Assembly: GCF_017872975.1 (NCBI RefSeq)
Contig: NZ_JAGGJP010000009.1
Location: 79,349-143,348, forward strand
DNA: 64,000 bases
Direction of reading: 5' to 3'
Origin: Rubellimicrobium aerolatum
GTDB lineage: Bacteria > Pseudomonadota > Alphaproteobacteria > Rhodobacterales > Rhodobacteraceae
Positions 8,554-15,736 of this stretch are shown in pieces (within the stretch, counting starts at the first letter, position 1; each line of letters begins with the position of its first letter). Position numbers and translations under genes: made by a program. The notes under the pieces were generated by a model that worked only from the letters and a program-made list of their open reading frames with translations, had not been told where the DNA came from and did no database searches.

Positions 8554-9216
8554 TCTGGGCCTCCAGGATTGCGGGGATCGCGCCCGCCTCGATCACGGGC
8601 AGGAACTCGGCCACAGCCGTGCGCGAGATGCCGAGCGCCTCCCCCATCTCGAGGGCCGCGCCGAAGTCGAAGCCCCCGGTCCCCCCGAAGGGCCCGCGCG
8701 CGTAGAGCTGCCGGCCCAGGCGCGTGGCGAGGCTCCAGACCTGCTGGCCTTCGGCGGTCAGGGGCGCGTTCACGCGGGCAGGGCAGCCGTCGCAGACGCC
8801 GTCGCAGCTGCCGCAGTAGTCTCCGCCCCCGCCGAAGTGCCAGCGGGCGAGGGCGTGGAGACGTTTCCCTCGGCGACCAGGGCGGCACCGGCGCGGACGT
8901 AGTCCCGCGCGAAGGCCACATAGAGGTCGGTGTGCTGCTCGAGGAGCGCGTCGATGGCCGGGCCGCTGACCGGCAGGTCCGCCCCGGTCTCGTCGGCCAC
9001 GCCCTCCCAGGCCCGGATCGCGCGGCGCGCCACCGCCTTGGCGTGGGCGATGTTCCGGCCGATCAGCGTGGGCAGGTCGAGCTGGTCGGGCTCGATCACG
9101 GGCAGCTCGGCCCGGGCGGCCAGGTCGATGAAGCTGCCGAGCGGCTCCACTTCCACCCGGACCCCTCGGCCGAGGTCGATCCAGCGGGGTGCGGCGGACA
9201 GGTTGAGGCGGATCAT
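8546..9216 (-). CDS. Tail assembly chaperones G and GT (programmed -1 frameshift)
   Basis: The zero-frame product (9216-8770, 148 residues, start MIRLNLSAAPRW) occupies the position of lambda gpG. A second open frame continues to 8546 without its own good start. At codon 117-118 the message reads G GGA AAC, a perfect X-XXY-YYZ slippery heptamer in the zero frame. A -1 slip gives a 223-residue fusion that ends AILEAQNG and touches the tape measure start. In siphoviruses the short form and the rarer fused form coat the tape measure protein while the tube polymerises. The shifted extension holds a C-X2-C-X3-C-X2-C cluster (YCGSCDGVCDGC), not usual for this family. Confidence 0.88.
8819..8869 (-). 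promoter_or_regulatory. -1 ribosomal frameshift signal (GGGAAAC plus hairpin)
   Basis: The heptamer GGGAAAC lies at 8869-8863 on the minus strand, in register with the zero frame. Directly after it GTCTCC (8862-8857) can pair with GGAGAC (8824-8819), and inside this CCCGC pairs with GCGGG, giving a GC-rich stem about 38 nucleotides long. The stem starts closer to the slip site than the usual 5-8 nucleotides, so the outer pairs may be open in the paused ribosome. Confidence 0.85.
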
Positions 9217-10154
9217 CAGTAGCTCGCGATGGTGTTGGTGAGGACGGCGGTGCACATGCGGGCGGGGGTCGTGGCCTTCGCCGCCTGCCAGTCGAAGGTG
9301 ACCTCGACGCCTTGCGGTCCCTGGATCGGGCGGCGCGGGCGGGGCAGGTAGACCGCATGCGCGGTCAGCGACCATTTGGCGTCAGCCGCGAGCTCATGCC
9401 CGAAGACCAGCTCGCAGGCCGAACCCGCCACGGCCTGGTCGAGGAGCGTCGTGTCGGCAAAGCGGGCGGTGATCTGGCCCGTCAGCTCGGCGTTGCCCGC
9501 CTCGATGCCGTCGATCTTGCCGTCCGCCCGGATGGTGCCGACCGGGTCGAGGTTGTTGCGATAGGTCACCTGCGCCGAGACGATGTTGCCGAGCGAGGCC
9601 CCGTTGCGCTTGATGGAACCGTGGAAGTGGCCGAAGCGCCGGAGCGCGAGCGCGGTGGTGGAGCCTGCGGCCGAGGCGGCGGCCATGGCCTCGCCCTGCC
9701 CGATCAGCTTGGCGGTCGCCGTGAGGAGCCCGCTCCGCGCCATGTTGAAGCTCAGCTCATCGAGCATGACGCCCGAGTACATGGCGAAGCTCGGCACGCT
9801 CGGCATCCCCACTTCCATGGCGAGGCTGGGCAGCACGGCCCCGCCGCTCTGGAAGGTGTGCACCTTGGGCGTGGTGCCGGTGGTGGTGGGGGCACCGAAG
9901 GCGGCCTTGAGCCAGACGCCCAGATTTTCCACGTCCATCGGCAGGACGAGGTCGCCGTCCACCGTGACGGCGTCCAGCACGGGGGCGAGCGGGTCGCGCC
10001 CCTGCCCCACCAGCTCGCTCGCGAGGAGCGGCTGCGCAGCCCCGAGCGTGGTGCTCGCGAACGGCATCAGCCGGTAGCCGCTGGCGGGCGCGGTCCCGTA
10101 GGTGGTCTCGAAGGCAACGGCCAACTGGGCCGTCGCGCCGGTCTGGCGGGCCAT
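9216..10154 (-). CDS. Major tail tube protein
   Basis: The 312-residue protein starts MARQTGATAQLAVAFETTYG, typical of tail tube proteins of Rhodobacteraceae siphoviruses, and is beta-rich with a Thr/Gly-rich loop (GAPTTTGTTPKVHTF, about residues 90-105). It polymerises into the tube through which DNA passes. It lies upstream of the chaperone and tape measure genes as expected, and its stop overlaps the chaperone start (ATGA). The length is normal when a C-terminal surface domain is included. No signal peptide is seen. Confidence 0.88.
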   Translation of the reverse strand: MARQTGATAQLAVAFETTYGTAPASGYRLMPFASTTLGAAQPLLASELVGQGRDPLAPVLDAVTVDGDLVLPMDVENLGVWLKAAFGAPTTTGTTPKVHTFQSGGAVLPSLAMEVGMPSVPSFAMYSGVMLDELSFNMARSGLLTATAKLIGQGEAMAAASAAGSTTALALRRFGHFHGSIKRNGASLGNIVSAQVTYRNNLDPVGTIRADGKIDGIEAGNAELTGQITARFADTTLLDQAVAGSACELVFGHELAADAKWSLTAHAVYLPRPRRPIQGPQGVEVTFDWQAAKATTPARMCTAVLTNTIASY

Positions 10155-10179
10155 GCAGGTCTCCTCAGGTGGTGAGCGG

Positions 10180-10608
10180 TCAGCTCAGGGGGTCGGGGGT
10201 GGCGAAGTGGAGGCGGATCGGCACGACCGCCGCCTTGAGCGGGGCGCCGCCCTCGGTTACGGGCAGGTCCTCGATCTGAGGGGCTCCCGCCTCCAACCAG
10301 TCGCAGAGCCCGCCCAGGGTGCGGTCGGCCCCGAGCGCCTGGCCCAAGGCGAGCTTGAGGGCGTCGAACACGAAGTGCCGGTCGGCGCCGACGTCCGTGA
10401 AGATCTCGGCCTGCGCCTCGTGCTCGTAGTGATAGGTCAGCGGGCACAGGGTCACGTCTGGGGTGCCAGGGTCGCCCTCCCGCAGGATGATGAGGCCGTT
10501 CGGGGGCACCCGCACGGGCAGGACCTCGCCGCGCCGCACGGCCGCGCCGGTCCAGGCCGTCAGCCGCGCTTCGAGCACCTGCATGATCTCCTCGAGGCGC
10601 GACGGCAT
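10180..10608 (-). CDS. Tail terminator / tail completion protein
   Basis: The 142-residue protein begins MPSRLEEIMQVLEARLTAW, a pattern shared by tail-completion (terminator) proteins of this gene order, often labelled acyl-CoA-transferase-like by homology noise. It lies between the DUF6441-like gene and the tail tube gene, as lambda gpU does. ATG at 10608 overlaps the preceding stop. It would cap the tail tube and form the head-proximal end. Function is inferred from position and N-terminal pattern. Confidence 0.7.
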   Translation of the reverse strand: MPSRLEEIMQVLEARLTAWTGAAVRRGEVLPVRVPPNGLIILREGDPGTPDVTLCPLTYHYEHEAQAEIFTDVGADRHFVFDALKLALGQALGADRTLGGLCDWLEAGAPQIEDLPVTEGGAPLKAAVVPIRLHFATPDPLS

Positions 10609-11246
10609 CAGCGATCCCCCAGTCCGGCGGCGATGATGGCGGCGAGCGAAGCGTGGACGCGCCCGATCTCGCCGGAAAGGTCGAGCCGCTTGGCCAGGCG
10701 CACCTGCGGCACGAGGACGAAGATCGGCACGGTCTGGGCCCCGGAGAGCATCCCGTCGCGGCGGCGCCGGCCCTTCTTGGCGGCAGCCAGACCCCGGCGG
10801 CTCAGGCGGGCGTCCTCCGCGACCAGGAGCGCGGTCCGGCCGCGGCGGTAGACGAAGCGCAAGCGCTGGCCCGTCTGGCGCTCCCAACGGGCGGGGGTCA
10901 TCTTGCGCCCGCCTCCCGCCCGCCCGGCGGCCGGCAGCGGGATCGCCAGCCAGAACCCGTTGGGCGAGCGGATCAGCGCCCCCTCCTCGTAGGCGCCGAC
11001 GATGTGCGGAGCCTTGGCCCAGACCAAGGCGGCCGCGTCGAGCGAGGCCGTGCCCTTGGGATAGGTCTCGCCCCGGATGCTGTTCGCGAGGCGCGCGCCC
11101 AGGGCCCCTCTGACCTGGCCACGCCAAGCCGCCTTGAGTTCGGTCTGCGCCTGCCCGATAGCCTGCGTCACTACCCGGGCCGATCGCTCGGCCTCCACCC
11201 GCAGGGCCACGCGGAGATCGCCCTCGATCCGGACCCCGAGTCTCAT
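10608..11246 (-). CDS. Head-tail completion protein (DUF6441 type)
   Basis: This 212-residue basic protein has an N-terminal helix with charged repeats (MRLGVRIEGDLRVALRVEAE), then AWRGQVRGALGARLANSIR and YPKG motifs that I associate with DUF6441 proteins found between the head-tail joiner and the tail terminator (lambda gpZ/HK97 gp10 position). Residues 155-165 are an Arg/Lys cluster. It probably finishes the tail end that meets the head. ATGA overlap at both ends makes it part of one coupled late message. Confidence 0.72.
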   Translation of the reverse strand: MRLGVRIEGDLRVALRVEAERSARVVTQAIGQAQTELKAAWRGQVRGALGARLANSIRGETYPKGTASLDAAALVWAKAPHIVGAYEEGALIRSPNGFWLAIPLPAAGRAGGGRKMTPARWERQTGQRLRFVYRRGRTALLVAEDARLSRRGLAAAKKGRRRRDGMLSGAQTVPIFVLVPQVRLAKRLDLSGEIGRVHASLAAIIAAGLGDR

Positions 11247-11557
11247 TGCGGCTCCGTCTCCACGGTCCAGACGAGGCCCAGCCGGTCGCGGCGCGGCTCG
11301 CCCAGTACCAGGTAGGCCTCGGACCCGATCACGATCCGGTCGCCCTCGGCCGGGCGCGCGAGATCGGCCACGCGCAGGTCGAAGCGCGCGGCGTCCGTCA
11401 GGATGCGCGCCTGGCCGAAGGCGACCTCGGCGTCCGGCGCGCGCCGGATGACCCGCACCGCTTGGCCCGCGCCCGCGCCTCCGGTGAACCACAGGGCGTC
11501 CAGCGCCATGTTGGGATCCGCGAAGACACGGTCGATGGCGCGGGCCACGGCGGTCAT
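11243..11557 (-). CDS. Head-tail joining protein
   Basis: The 104-residue protein lies right after the DUF2190 protein and before the completion protein, the location of the lambda gpFII-like head-tail connector. The sequence has DPNMALDALWFTG near the N-terminus and GDRIVIGSEAYLVLGEP near the C-terminus, a beta-rich pattern seen in connectors of this type. It starts at ATG 11557, only two bases after the stop of the upstream gene. Identification is from order and general pattern. Confidence 0.7.
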   Translation of the reverse strand: MTAVARAIDRVFADPNMALDALWFTGGAGAGQAVRVIRRAPDAEVAFGQARILTDAARFDLRVADLARPAEGDRIVIGSEAYLVLGEPRRDRLGLVWTVETEPQ

Positions 11558-11559
11558 GG

Positions 11560-11889
11560 TCAGACGGTGCCGTTGAGCCGGACCGAGCCGACCGCGGCGC
11601 CGGCAGCAGCTGCGGCCAAGGCGCAGCCGATCAGCTTGTTGCTGCCGACAACGCTCGTGCAGAGCTTGGCCGAGTTGTCCCAGTAAATCTTCACGCCCTG
11701 GGCCCAAGCCTCGGCCGGGACCTTGTCGAGCTCGGCTCCGCCACGGGTCTTGATCTCACCCTGGGCGCCCGAGGCGATGTCGGTGGTCGCGACGCCGAAC
11801 AGGTCGCCGACCAGCACGCCCTTGCCGGACGCGACCGCCGCCGTCGCGGTGATGGTGACGGCGTCGCCGTCGGAGATGTAGTTCTTCAT
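11560..11889 (-). CDS. Capsid decoration-like protein (DUF2190)
   Basis: The 109-residue Ala/Gly-rich beta protein (MKNYISDGDAVTITATAAVA) matches the DUF2190 pattern, including a GVLVGDLFGVA segment and an IYWDN-SAKLCTS segment. DUF2190 proteins sit directly after the major capsid gene and are thought to act as capsid-stabilising decoration proteins like lambda gpD. A 71-base gap separates it from the capsid fusion gene. Confidence 0.82.
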   Translation of the reverse strand: MKNYISDGDAVTITATAAVASGKGVLVGDLFGVATTDIASGAQGEIKTRGGAELDKVPAEAWAQGVKIYWDNSAKLCTSVVGSNKLIGCALAAAAAGAAVGSVRLNGTV

Positions 11890-11960
11890 GCTGATGAACC
11901 TTCAGGAAAGGGGTTGGGCGCGGCGGATCGGCCCGCCACGCCGCTCGGCGGGCCTGGGGA

Positions 11961-13964
11961 TCAGGCCGCCGCGCCGGGGTTGCGGTAGAGGCCGCGGTGG
12001 TCGATCGCGGCGGCCGCGAAGTCGTGGCGCGCCTTGAACTCCATGCCGTCCACCTCGAAGCCCGCACGGGTCTCGGTGTGCACGCCCTCGTTGCCGTCCA
12101 GGTAGGCGTACTCGACGGTGTCGATGCGGGCGGGATCGGCGGCGAGGTACCAGGGGTCTTGGCCCGCGGCGGGGATCAGCCGCGCCTCCTCGACCACCTG
12201 CAGGCGGCCCGAGAAGGTGTTGACCTCCGCCGTGCTCGAAGGCGTGGTGGCGGTCACCTGCTTGCGCGCCTCGACCGACCGCTGGCCCGGGGGCACCAGG
12301 ATGAACTTCGGCAGGATCGAGATCAGCCGGCCCTCCAAGCCCTTCTGCTTGCCGAAGTCGCGATAGGCGGCGGCCAGCGCCGTCTCGTTGATGGTCGCGC
12401 CGGTCCCAACGTTGCCGTGATCGGCATGGAACAGGGCCTTGCCGTCGGCCATCGCGGCGTTGGCGAGCAGGATGCCGTAGACGATGTCGCTCTCGAGGTC
12501 GGCCGCCGACGCGCCCCAGGCCTCGGGCATGCGGGTGAAGGCGTCGAGCTCGTCATTGATCAGCGCCTGGCGGGTGATCGGGAAGATGCGCCCGAAGGTG
12601 GCGAGGCCGTAGACCGCCTTGCCCTCGCCCATGGTGCCGTACTTGAACTCGCCGTTCTCGTTGACCTTCAGAAGGTCGGGAGCGCCGCCGAGCTGGGCGC
12701 GGGTCACGGGCCGGAAGTCGGCGATGGTCGCGCGGCGCGCCCAGGCCTGGAAGGTGCGGGGCGTCGATTCGTAGGCCGCGCGCAGGGTGCGGTTGGCGAC
12801 GTTGCCGAGGATGGTCGGGAAGTCGCTGGCGGAGTGGTAGCCCGCCGAACGCATGGTGAAGGCCGAGGCCGCGACCTCCATCTTCGACATGCCCCGGGTC
12901 GAGACGCCGCGCCGTCCCAGGACCTCACGGGCGAGCTCGAGGAGCGACAGGCCCCGGAACTCGCGCGCGCCCTCGGGCAGCTGCTGCCCCGAGGGGTTGT
13001 GACGGTGCATCAGCGCGGAGGCCACGGCGTCGCGGAAGGCGGTCTCGGTCGCGCCCTGGCTGCGCGCCTGCGCAGGCACGGGCTCCACCACCCGACCCGC
13101 CGGGTCGCTGCCGGCCAGGTGGTCGAGGATCGCGGACCGGGCGGCGTCGAGCGTGGCGCCCTCGCCGATGAGCGTGTCGGCCAGCGTCTCGGGGGCGCCG
13201 TGCCGCCGGCAGAGTTGCGAGATCTCGGACACGCGGCGGCGCTCCTCGGCGCGGATCGCGTCGGCCGAGGTGGCCTGCGGGCTGCCGGGCGGGGTGGGGA
13301 CGGTCCGCGTCTCGGTGCCGGGCGCAGCCTGGTCTTCGTTTTCCATGGTGGTTCTCTCACGCTGAGCCGCGGGCGCGGCGGGGGTGTCCTTCCGGGTGAG
13401 GACGCAAGGGGCGAGCGCGTCGCGGCTGGCCTCGCCGGACCGGACGTGCGCTCCCGGATCGGCGGGCATGGCGACCGCCGAGATCTCGAAGGGCTCCCAA
13501 TCGACGGCCCGCCACAGCTCGCGCTGGCCTTCGCGATTGGTGATCTCATAGCGGTGGACCCGATAGCCCACCGAGACGAAGCGGACCGAGCCCTCCATGA
13601 TGCGCTGGACGGCGTCGGCCGCATCGGCGGCCTCGGTCAGGCGGACCGTGGCATGGCCGAGGCTGCCCTCAATGCGGACGGAGCCTGGCACCACCGAGCC
13701 CAAGACGCTGCCCAAGCTCCAGGAGGAGTGCGAGTCGAGGAACGGCGCACCCGCGTTGAGCCGATCAAGCCGCACGGCGTTGCCGCTGACGATCAGCTCC
13801 TCGTCATACTCGACACGTTCGTCCCAGCCTTCCCAGCGCGCGCGCTGGACGGTGGCGCCGGTGGTCCAGACCACCTCGATCGTGCGGGCTTCGGCGTCGA
13901 TGCTTGCCGGGCGCACCTCGGCAGCCCGCCCCAAGAGGGGCAGGAGGGCGTTTCGTTGGGGCAT
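11961..13964 (-). CDS. Prohead protease / major capsid protein fusion
   Basis: One 667-residue frame carries two normally separate functions. Residues 1-190 form the prohead protease part: EARTIEVVWTTGA, GAPFLDSHSSW with the probable catalytic His, and FEISAVAMPADPGAHV near its end. A low-complexity linker (about 190-250, Pro/Thr/Glu-rich) precedes a scaffold-like helical segment. Residues about 300-667 are the HK97-fold major capsid protein, with GKALFHADHGN and PKFILVPPGQRSVEA. Self-cleavage should release mature capsid protein during assembly. Such fusions recur in Rhodobacteraceae phages; there is no frameshift or stop between the parts. Confidence 0.9.
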   Translation of the reverse strand: MPQRNALLPLLGRAAEVRPASIDAEARTIEVVWTTGATVQRARWEGWDERVEYDEELIVSGNAVRLDRLNAGAPFLDSHSSWSLGSVLGSVVPGSVRIEGSLGHATVRLTEAADAADAVQRIMEGSVRFVSVGYRVHRYEITNREGQRELWRAVDWEPFEISAVAMPADPGAHVRSGEASRDALAPCVLTRKDTPAAPAAQRERTTMENEDQAAPGTETRTVPTPPGSPQATSADAIRAEERRRVSEISQLCRRHGAPETLADTLIGEGATLDAARSAILDHLAGSDPAGRVVEPVPAQARSQGATETAFRDAVASALMHRHNPSGQQLPEGAREFRGLSLLELAREVLGRRGVSTRGMSKMEVAASAFTMRSAGYHSASDFPTILGNVANRTLRAAYESTPRTFQAWARRATIADFRPVTRAQLGGAPDLLKVNENGEFKYGTMGEGKAVYGLATFGRIFPITRQALINDELDAFTRMPEAWGASAADLESDIVYGILLANAAMADGKALFHADHGNVGTGATINETALAAAYRDFGKQKGLEGRLISILPKFILVPPGQRSVEARKQVTATTPSSTAEVNTFSGRLQVVEEARLIPAAGQDPWYLAADPARIDTVEYAYLDGNEGVHTETRAGFEVDGMEFKARHDFAAAAIDHRGLYRNPGAAA

Positions 13965-13979
13965 GGGGGTCTCCTGTCC

Positions 13980-15533
13980 CTAGCTGGTCTCAGGGGGCTG
14001 GGCATCCGTCCCATCGGGGACGGCGCCGGATGCGGTGCTCTGCGCGACCCCGACCTTGGACACGTGGCGGGGGTCGCTGTCGAAGACGAGGGTGCGGCCG
14101 TCGGCGGCTTGGGCGTCGGCGGCCCACTCCTCCAGGATCTCCTCAGGATCGTAGCCGCGCCGCGCGATCATCTGCGATCGGGTCGCGAAACCGGCCCGCA
14201 CCTCGGCCAGGTCGGCCGCGACGTCCTGCAACGGGTTGACGCTCTCGAAGCGGGGCGTGGCCCATTCCGCCGGAATCGGCCGGTCGGGCAGAAGCCCGGC
14301 GAGCTGCGCGGCCTCGACGAACCACCGCCACATGGGCTCGCAGAACATCGGGATCACGGTCTTCCACTGCAGCTGATCGACCATGCGACGGAACTCGTTG
14401 AGCCCGATCCGGTTCGAGGCGAAGTTGGCCTGGCTCATGTCGCCGGTCATCAGCGCATAGGGCACCCGCCAGCCGGCGGCGACGATGTGCATCTGTACCC
14501 GGTTCCACTCGGCCACCCCACCCGTCGCGGCCGGCTGGTTGAACTTCACGTCCTCGCCGCCATTGGCATAGGCCAGCATGCCGGGGGAGAACTCCTCCAC
14601 CACGTTGCCGGACCCGTCCACCAGCCTGCCGTTGAGCCCGCGCCCGGTCGTCCCGTTCGGCGTCGCGTCGTCTTCGCGGATCACCACGCCGACGAGGCAG
14701 GCCTCGGTTTTCTTCCGCAGGAGCTCGGCGTGGTGCCAGTCGCCCAGGTCCCGCAGGCTGCGGATCGCGGGCACGCCCCAGGGGGTGCCGCGCGACTGGA
14801 TGCGCTGGCGCTCGAAGAGGTGCGCGACCTGGGTGGCCGGGATCCGCACCGATTGCAGGCTGCGCGCCAGAGGGGTCCGCTCGCCCGGATGCTCCGGGAA
14901 CATCCAGTAGGCCGAACGCCGGCCCGTACGGTCGGTCTCGATCCCCTGCGAGATGCGAGCGCCCGTGGCCTCCTGGGCGGATTTGCTCCCGTCGAGGTGA
15001 TCGGCCTCCCTGATCTCGATCTGGAGAGGCACCGTCAGGCCCCGGCCCGCCGGCATGGGGCGGCGGAGCGCGAAGGCGTCGCCACCCTCCAGCATCTCCC
15101 GCACCGCGAGCGCCTGGAGCCCGTAAACGTCGGTGTGGCCGTGCGCGTCGCACTGCTTCGACCAGACCTTCCAGAGGTCGTTGACCTTCTTGTCGAGAGC
15201 CTTGTCACCGGTGCGGGCGCGCGGCCGGATGCCCGGGCCCACGATGTTGTTGACCAGGACCTGCAGGGCCTGCGCGGCCAGAGGGTCGTTGCGCACCAGG
15301 TCGCGCATCCGGTCCCGCAGGGTGCCGCCGGCCGCGCCGATCTCCGCGTCGGCCGAGGTGCCGGCCGTCCGCCAGCCGTCGGTGCCCCGCCCCCGGGCCG
15401 CCGCGTCATAGCCTCGGCGGGTGACCGACAGCGCCACCCGCTCGGCGAAGCGCCGGCGCGCCCATCGGGGCGAGACCCGCGCGATGGCCTCGTCCAGGAG
15501 GCCCCAGCGGACCCCGTCGTCAGGCGCGCCCAT
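13980..15533 (-). CDS. Portal protein (lambda family)
   Basis: The 517-residue protein forms the dodecameric ring through which DNA enters the head. Residues 90-135 contain RDLVRNDPLAAQALQVLVNN-IVGPGIRP, the signature of lambda-type portals, and residues 255-300 have RSLRDLGDWHHAELLRKK. The C-terminal YDPEEILEEWAAD segment is also typical. It lies between the gpW-like joiner and the capsid fusion. The length is normal. ATG at 15533 overlaps the joiner stop. Confidence 0.93.
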   Translation of the reverse strand: MGAPDDGVRWGLLDEAIARVSPRWARRRFAERVALSVTRRGYDAAARGRGTDGWRTAGTSADAEIGAAGGTLRDRMRDLVRNDPLAAQALQVLVNNIVGPGIRPRARTGDKALDKKVNDLWKVWSKQCDAHGHTDVYGLQALAVREMLEGGDAFALRRPMPAGRGLTVPLQIEIREADHLDGSKSAQEATGARISQGIETDRTGRRSAYWMFPEHPGERTPLARSLQSVRIPATQVAHLFERQRIQSRGTPWGVPAIRSLRDLGDWHHAELLRKKTEACLVGVVIREDDATPNGTTGRGLNGRLVDGSGNVVEEFSPGMLAYANGGEDVKFNQPAATGGVAEWNRVQMHIVAAGWRVPYALMTGDMSQANFASNRIGLNEFRRMVDQLQWKTVIPMFCEPMWRWFVEAAQLAGLLPDRPIPAEWATPRFESVNPLQDVAADLAEVRAGFATRSQMIARRGYDPEEILEEWAADAQAADGRTLVFDSDPRHVSKVGVAQSTASGAVPDGTDAQPPETS

Positions 15534-15736
15534 CAGGACCTCCGGAAGCTGGCAAACCCCACGCGCGGGCGCGGGTTGCCCGAGGTGGCGGCGATTTCCG
15601 CCTCGATCACCCGGATGCGGGCCAGGAGCGCCGCCCCGTCGTCGTATCGGGTGCTGACCCCGTCATAGCGGACCTCGAGCACGCCGCTCGCATAGGCCGA
15701 CTTGAGCGCGTCGATCTCGGATTGCGTCCAGGCCAT
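15533..15736 (-). CDS. gpW-like head-tail joining protein
   Basis: The 67-residue protein (MAWTQSEIDALKSAYASGVLE) matches the small gpW-type family found between the large terminase and the portal: an N-terminal helix, a beta hairpin with YDGVSTRYDDGAAL, then a second helix. In lambda, gpW joins the neck after packaging. Its ATG overlaps the terminase stop and its own stop overlaps the portal start, so all three are coupled. Confidence 0.85.
   Translation of the reverse strand: MAWTQSEIDALKSAYASGVLEVRYDGVSTRYDDGAALLARIRVIEAEIAATSGNPRPRVGFASFRRS

Noticed and set aside
6088..9222. 1044-codon plus-strand open frame opposite the tape measure gene
   Set aside because: Composition is typical of a shadow frame and the minus strand carries the tape measure and frameshift genes.
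11997..15668. 1223-codon plus-strand open frame opposite capsid and portal genes
   Set aside because: The opposite strand encodes well-supported capsid and portal proteins; the plus frame spans several genes and shows no conserved motif.
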